Source: VAZQ01 sp963841105 (lineage in GTDB: Bacteria; Pseudomonadota; Alphaproteobacteria; Rhizobiales; Xanthobacteraceae). Taken from it: 64,000 bases of DNA. Shown here piece by piece: positions 61,596 to 64,000 of this stretch. A model generated the notes under the pieces. It was not told where the DNA came from, did no database searches, and saw only the letters and a list, made by a program, of their open reading frames with translations. The position numbers and the translations under genes are program-made. Position 1 is the stretch's first letter. Each line of letters starts with the position of its first letter. Location of the stretch: positions 1-64,000 of the forward strand of contig CAWJCB010000002.1 of the NCBI GenBank assembly GCA_963841105.1. The letters run 5' to 3'.

Positions 61596-62546
61596 TCAGG
61601 GCAACAGCACTTTATCGACGCATGTGCCATCGAATTCCTTCGCTCCCTTCAACCCCGTGAGTGTTCCGAGCGGCCCCGCTACGTGACCGCCCACAAGACA
61701 GCGAATGCCGACGCCGGCGTTCTTTTGCTGCGGGTCGGTGTTATTCGGCCCCTCGCGTCGCGAGGTGCCTTCGCTGCTGAAGTTAATTGCTGAAGTGTAG
61801 GTCGCCGTAATTGCGTCCGCACTATTGTCGTTGATGAAGTTGGCGAGAACATCGGCTTGCGAATTGCGGGTAACAGATATGCCGCTGCCCTTGTTGCCGG
61901 AAATTGTATTGCCGACGATCCACGCGCTTGACCCGCGAGAGATGGCAATACCGTCAGAGCCCGCATTTTGAATGACGTTCGGACCGAGCTGAGGAAACGC
62001 GGGGATGAGGAATCCTATCCGCGCAACCGAATTTTCGGTCACGTCAATCCCCGCAGCGCCAACGTCTTCTATCCGGTTGTTCGCGATGTGGCCCACGCTG
62101 CCAGAATCCAAATGAATGCCAAATCGCCCCGTTCGGCGGATCAAATTATTGTCAATAATAGCCGAAGCGCCAGCGGCGACGCCGGATAGATGAATTCCGT
62201 CGAACCCGCCGCTGATTGTAAATCCTTTGACAGTGATTTCCTTCCCCCGGATGAAGATGGGAAAAGTTGGCGGAGCGGCTCTTTCGCCGCCTGGCGCTTG
62301 AATCTTTGCCTTACCTTGACCGTTCAAGGTAACTCTCATGATCTCGGAAACGATAAATACAGCCTCGTTGCACGTGCCGCTCACCATGATTTCATCGCCC
62401 GGCCTGACGGTGCCAAGCGTTTGCTGGATTTTCTCTCCCGCGTCGCAATCGACTGTTATCGTCGCAGCTTCGCTGCAAAGTGGGACCATCGAAAGCACAA
62501 CCAAAATGATCGAAAGTTGTCTTATAATGCTCGACATTGCCGCCAC
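61596..62546 (-). CDS. exported right-handed parallel beta-helix protein
   Basis: A signal peptide (QLSIILVVLSMVPLCSEA; start 62534 or 62546) precedes a NosD/pectate-lyase-like ladder. VRPGDEIMVSGTCNEAVFIV begins the solenoid. GFTISGGFDGIHLSGVAAGA, NLIRRTGRFGIHLDSGSVGH, NRIEDVGAAGIDVTENSVAR and NTISGNKGSGISVTRNSQAD are successive coils of 20-25 residues. The fold often binds or cleaves polysaccharides, but no catalytic motif is evident. It heads the minus-strand block inside the cox region. Confidence 0.82.
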   Translation of the reverse strand: MAAMSSIIRQLSIILVVLSMVPLCSEAATITVDCDAGEKIQQTLGTVRPGDEIMVSGTCNEAVFIVSEIMRVTLNGQGKAKIQAPGGERAAPPTFPIFIRGKEITVKGFTISGGFDGIHLSGVAAGASAIIDNNLIRRTGRFGIHLDSGSVGHIANNRIEDVGAAGIDVTENSVARIGFLIPAFPQLGPNVIQNAGSDGIAISRGSSAWIVGNTISGNKGSGISVTRNSQADVLANFINDNSADAITATYTSAINFSSEGTSRREGPNNTDPQQKNAGVGIRCLVGGHVAGPLGTLTGLKGAKEFDGTCVDKVLLP

Positions 62547-62757
62547 TCCGCGCCAAATGCAGGAATTTGATATCCCGAGAAGAACGAGTCAGGATATCGA
62601 ATGAGCGAGGAGCAGTCACCGCTGCCGAGCTCCCTGCCCAGCTTGACCGGTTATTGACAAGCGGGCCATCATTTCGCCTCGACCTTCTCAGCAAGCTTCT
62701 TGCGATGCGCTGCGCTCGTCGCTATTTGCGACGAGTAGCCTTGTTGCAGGATCGCGC

Positions 62758-63144
62758 GTGTCCGTTGACTCACCAAAATCGCCGTCTCCAATCGTGACAG
62801 GGCTTTCGGGCCGGTGTCCCCGTTGCGGCGAGGGCAAGCTCTTCAACGGCTTTCTTGCGCTGCGGCCCTCCTGCGAGCACTGCGGGTTGGATTTTTCCTT
62901 TGCTGATTCAGCGGATGGCCCCGCGTTTTTTGTCATGTTCATTTCCGGGTTCATTGTGGCCGGCGCGGCGTTGGCGGTGGAGATCGTCTATGCGCCGCCC
63001 TACTGGGTGCATGCGGTGTTATGGGGGCCGCTGATTCTGGTGACCACGGTGCTGCCGCTGCGGCCGATGAAGGGTCTCCTGATCGCCTTGCAGTATCACC
63101 ACAAGGCGGAAGAAGGACGTTTATCCCGCGCGGATGGGCAGTGA
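62758..63144 (+). CDS. DUF983-family zinc-ribbon membrane protein
   Basis: A GTG start leads to a zinc ribbon, GRCPRCGEGKLFNGFLALRP with SCEHCGLDF, followed by two membrane helices (FFVMFISGFIVAGAALAVEI, AVLWGPLILVTTVLPLRPMK). The 128-residue family is regularly found between coxC and SURF1 in alphaproteobacteria. It overlaps the SURF1 gene by 11 bp. An oxidase-assembly role is inferred from gene context only. Confidence 0.88.
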   Translation: MSVDSPKSPSPIVTGLSGRCPRCGEGKLFNGFLALRPSCEHCGLDFSFADSADGPAFFVMFISGFIVAGAALAVEIVYAPPYWVHAVLWGPLILVTTVLPLRPMKGLLIALQYHHKAEEGRLSRADGQ

Positions 63145-63889
63145 ACGTTTCCTCGGCAGGCTGCGCGCCGGGCTCGCAGTGCCGGCGCTATTCGCGCTGG
63201 CCGCCTTCGTCGCGTTCATTGCCCTTGGGACCTGGCAGGTGGAGCGCAAAGCGGAGAAAGAGGCATTCATCGACATGCTGGAGCAGCGCCTTTCCGCGCC
63301 GCCAGGGCCTCTGCCGGCGCCGGACCGCTGGGCAGAGCTCGACAGGGCATCGGATGAATTCCGCCGTGTGCGGTTCTCGGCAGCCTTCGTTCCTGGCACG
63401 CAAGCGCTGGTCTACACCGCCGGCTCGGGCGCTCGCGGCGAAGTGCCTGGACCAGGGTATTGGGTCATCGCAGCGGCTCGCCTTGCGGGCGGGAAAGTGG
63501 TTGCCGTGGACCGCGGATTCGTGCCGGCTGATCTCAAGCCCGGGGATGCTGGCGTCGCCTCACTGGCGGCCGGCAGCATCGATATGGTGGGGGCGATGCG
63601 CTGGCCGGAACGGCGCAGTTTTTTCACGCCAAAAGACGATCCCGGCCGCAACCTGTGGTTCGTCCGCGATCACCTCGCGATTGCCGCTGCGAAGGGGTGG
63701 GGCGAGGTCGCGCCGTTCTATATCGAGTTGGAGACGCCGGCGCCGCCCGGCGGATGGCCCCGTCCAGGGAAACCCCAGCCGAGCATTCGCAACGAGCACT
63801 TGCAATATGCAATCACCTGGTATGGCATGGCGGCCATCCTCGTCATAATGTTCGGGCTGTGGGTGAGAAGTCAGCACCATCAAGCCTGA
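63134..63889 (+). CDS. SURF1-family oxidase assembly protein
   Basis: The protein has an N-terminal membrane helix (VPALFALAAFVAFIALGTWQ) with the conserved LGTWQVERKAEKEAFI, a periplasmic domain (WVIAAARLAGGKVVAVDRGF, RNLWFVRDHLAIA) and a C-terminal helix (YGMAAILVIMFGLWV) after NEHLQYAITW. These are the SURF1 hallmarks. It aids insertion of heme a into subunit I. The gene belongs with the cox operon but is now 3.2 kb from coxC, beyond a minus-strand block. Confidence 0.93.
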   Translation: MGSERFLGRLRAGLAVPALFALAAFVAFIALGTWQVERKAEKEAFIDMLEQRLSAPPGPLPAPDRWAELDRASDEFRRVRFSAAFVPGTQALVYTAGSGARGEVPGPGYWVIAAARLAGGKVVAVDRGFVPADLKPGDAGVASLAAGSIDMVGAMRWPERRSFFTPKDDPGRNLWFVRDHLAIAAAKGWGEVAPFYIELETPAPPGGWPRPGKPQPSIRNEHLQYAITWYGMAAILVIMFGLWVRSQHHQA

Positions 63890-64000
63890 GATTGGACGCT
63901 GAAGCTTGTCTGAGGCTGGGAGGCTTCCTTGTAGAAGCTGGGGCTCCCCATTATGTTCATTCCCATTGTGGTTCGCGGCGGACGAAACGCGCGAGATGCG
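63890..64000. other. end of window after SURF1
   Basis: The last 111 bases hold no recognisable gene start or clear hairpin. Confidence 0.4.

Overview
The window reads as chromosomal DNA of a high-GC alphaproteobacterium of the Hyphomicrobiales (Bradyrhizobium/Xanthobacteraceae type). Supporting signs are a class I lysyl-tRNA synthetase, an aa3 oxidase operon in the order coxB-coxA-ctaB-coxF-ctaG-coxC, an IalB-family protein, a PodJ-like coiled-coil/Sel1 protein, a DNA ligase with its associated exonuclease, a plant-type glutamate-cysteine ligase, and many palindromic intergenic repeats of the kind common in this group. No phage, transposase or CRISPR array was seen.

Layout. 0.1-4.5 kb: small secreted proteins (DUF4440, HdeA-like, PAN), a heme-motif DUF3365 adenylate cyclase and a Bug/TctC binding protein. 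4.7-13.3 kb: a run of + strand enzymes (cupin, two extended SDR epimerases, PfkB kinase, NTF2-like, LLM flavin oxidoreductase, Gfo/Idh/MocA oxidoreductase, sugar-type C-methyltransferase) interrupted by one minus-strand gene; it looks like an uncharacterised sugar or cyclitol pathway. 13.3-20.5 kb: small membrane protein, Crp-type regulator, coupled formylglycine-generating enzyme and sulfatase, tRNA-Gly(CCC), PsiF-like protein and an SDR. 20.6-28.5 kb: collagen-like lipoprotein, DMT transporter, stand-alone DUF4118 protein, large MscS channel and exbB-exbD-tonB behind a Zur-box-like palindrome. 29-37.4 kb: SCO, an amino-acid-type binding protein, lysS, DUF952, pyrD, and ligase plus exonuclease near a LexA-type box. 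37.6-43.1 kb: TIGR02186/TauE pair and the PodJ-like protein. 43.3-53.8 kb: acyl-CoA dehydrogenase, DMT transporter, PLD-VTT and EEP phosphodiesterases, gshA, PAN, DUF6152/DUF6644, tldD, ialB. 54-63.9 kb: the cytochrome oxidase operon, whose coxC and DUF983-SURF1 parts are separated by a 3-kb minus-strand block (beta-helix protein, MBL hydrolase, Bug protein).

A technical point dominates the reading: about a dozen genes, including coxC, are split by single-base frameshifts, most of them insertions and several in short homopolymers. This points to sequencing error more than to gene decay, so reconstructed gene spans are given with the shift position noted.

The most interesting leads are the 4.7-13.3 kb sugar-enzyme cluster, an in-frame palindromic repeat inside the DNA ligase gene, the Zur-like and LexA-like sites, a 20-bp perfect palindrome after the Crp gene, and a possible HdeA-PAN fusion.
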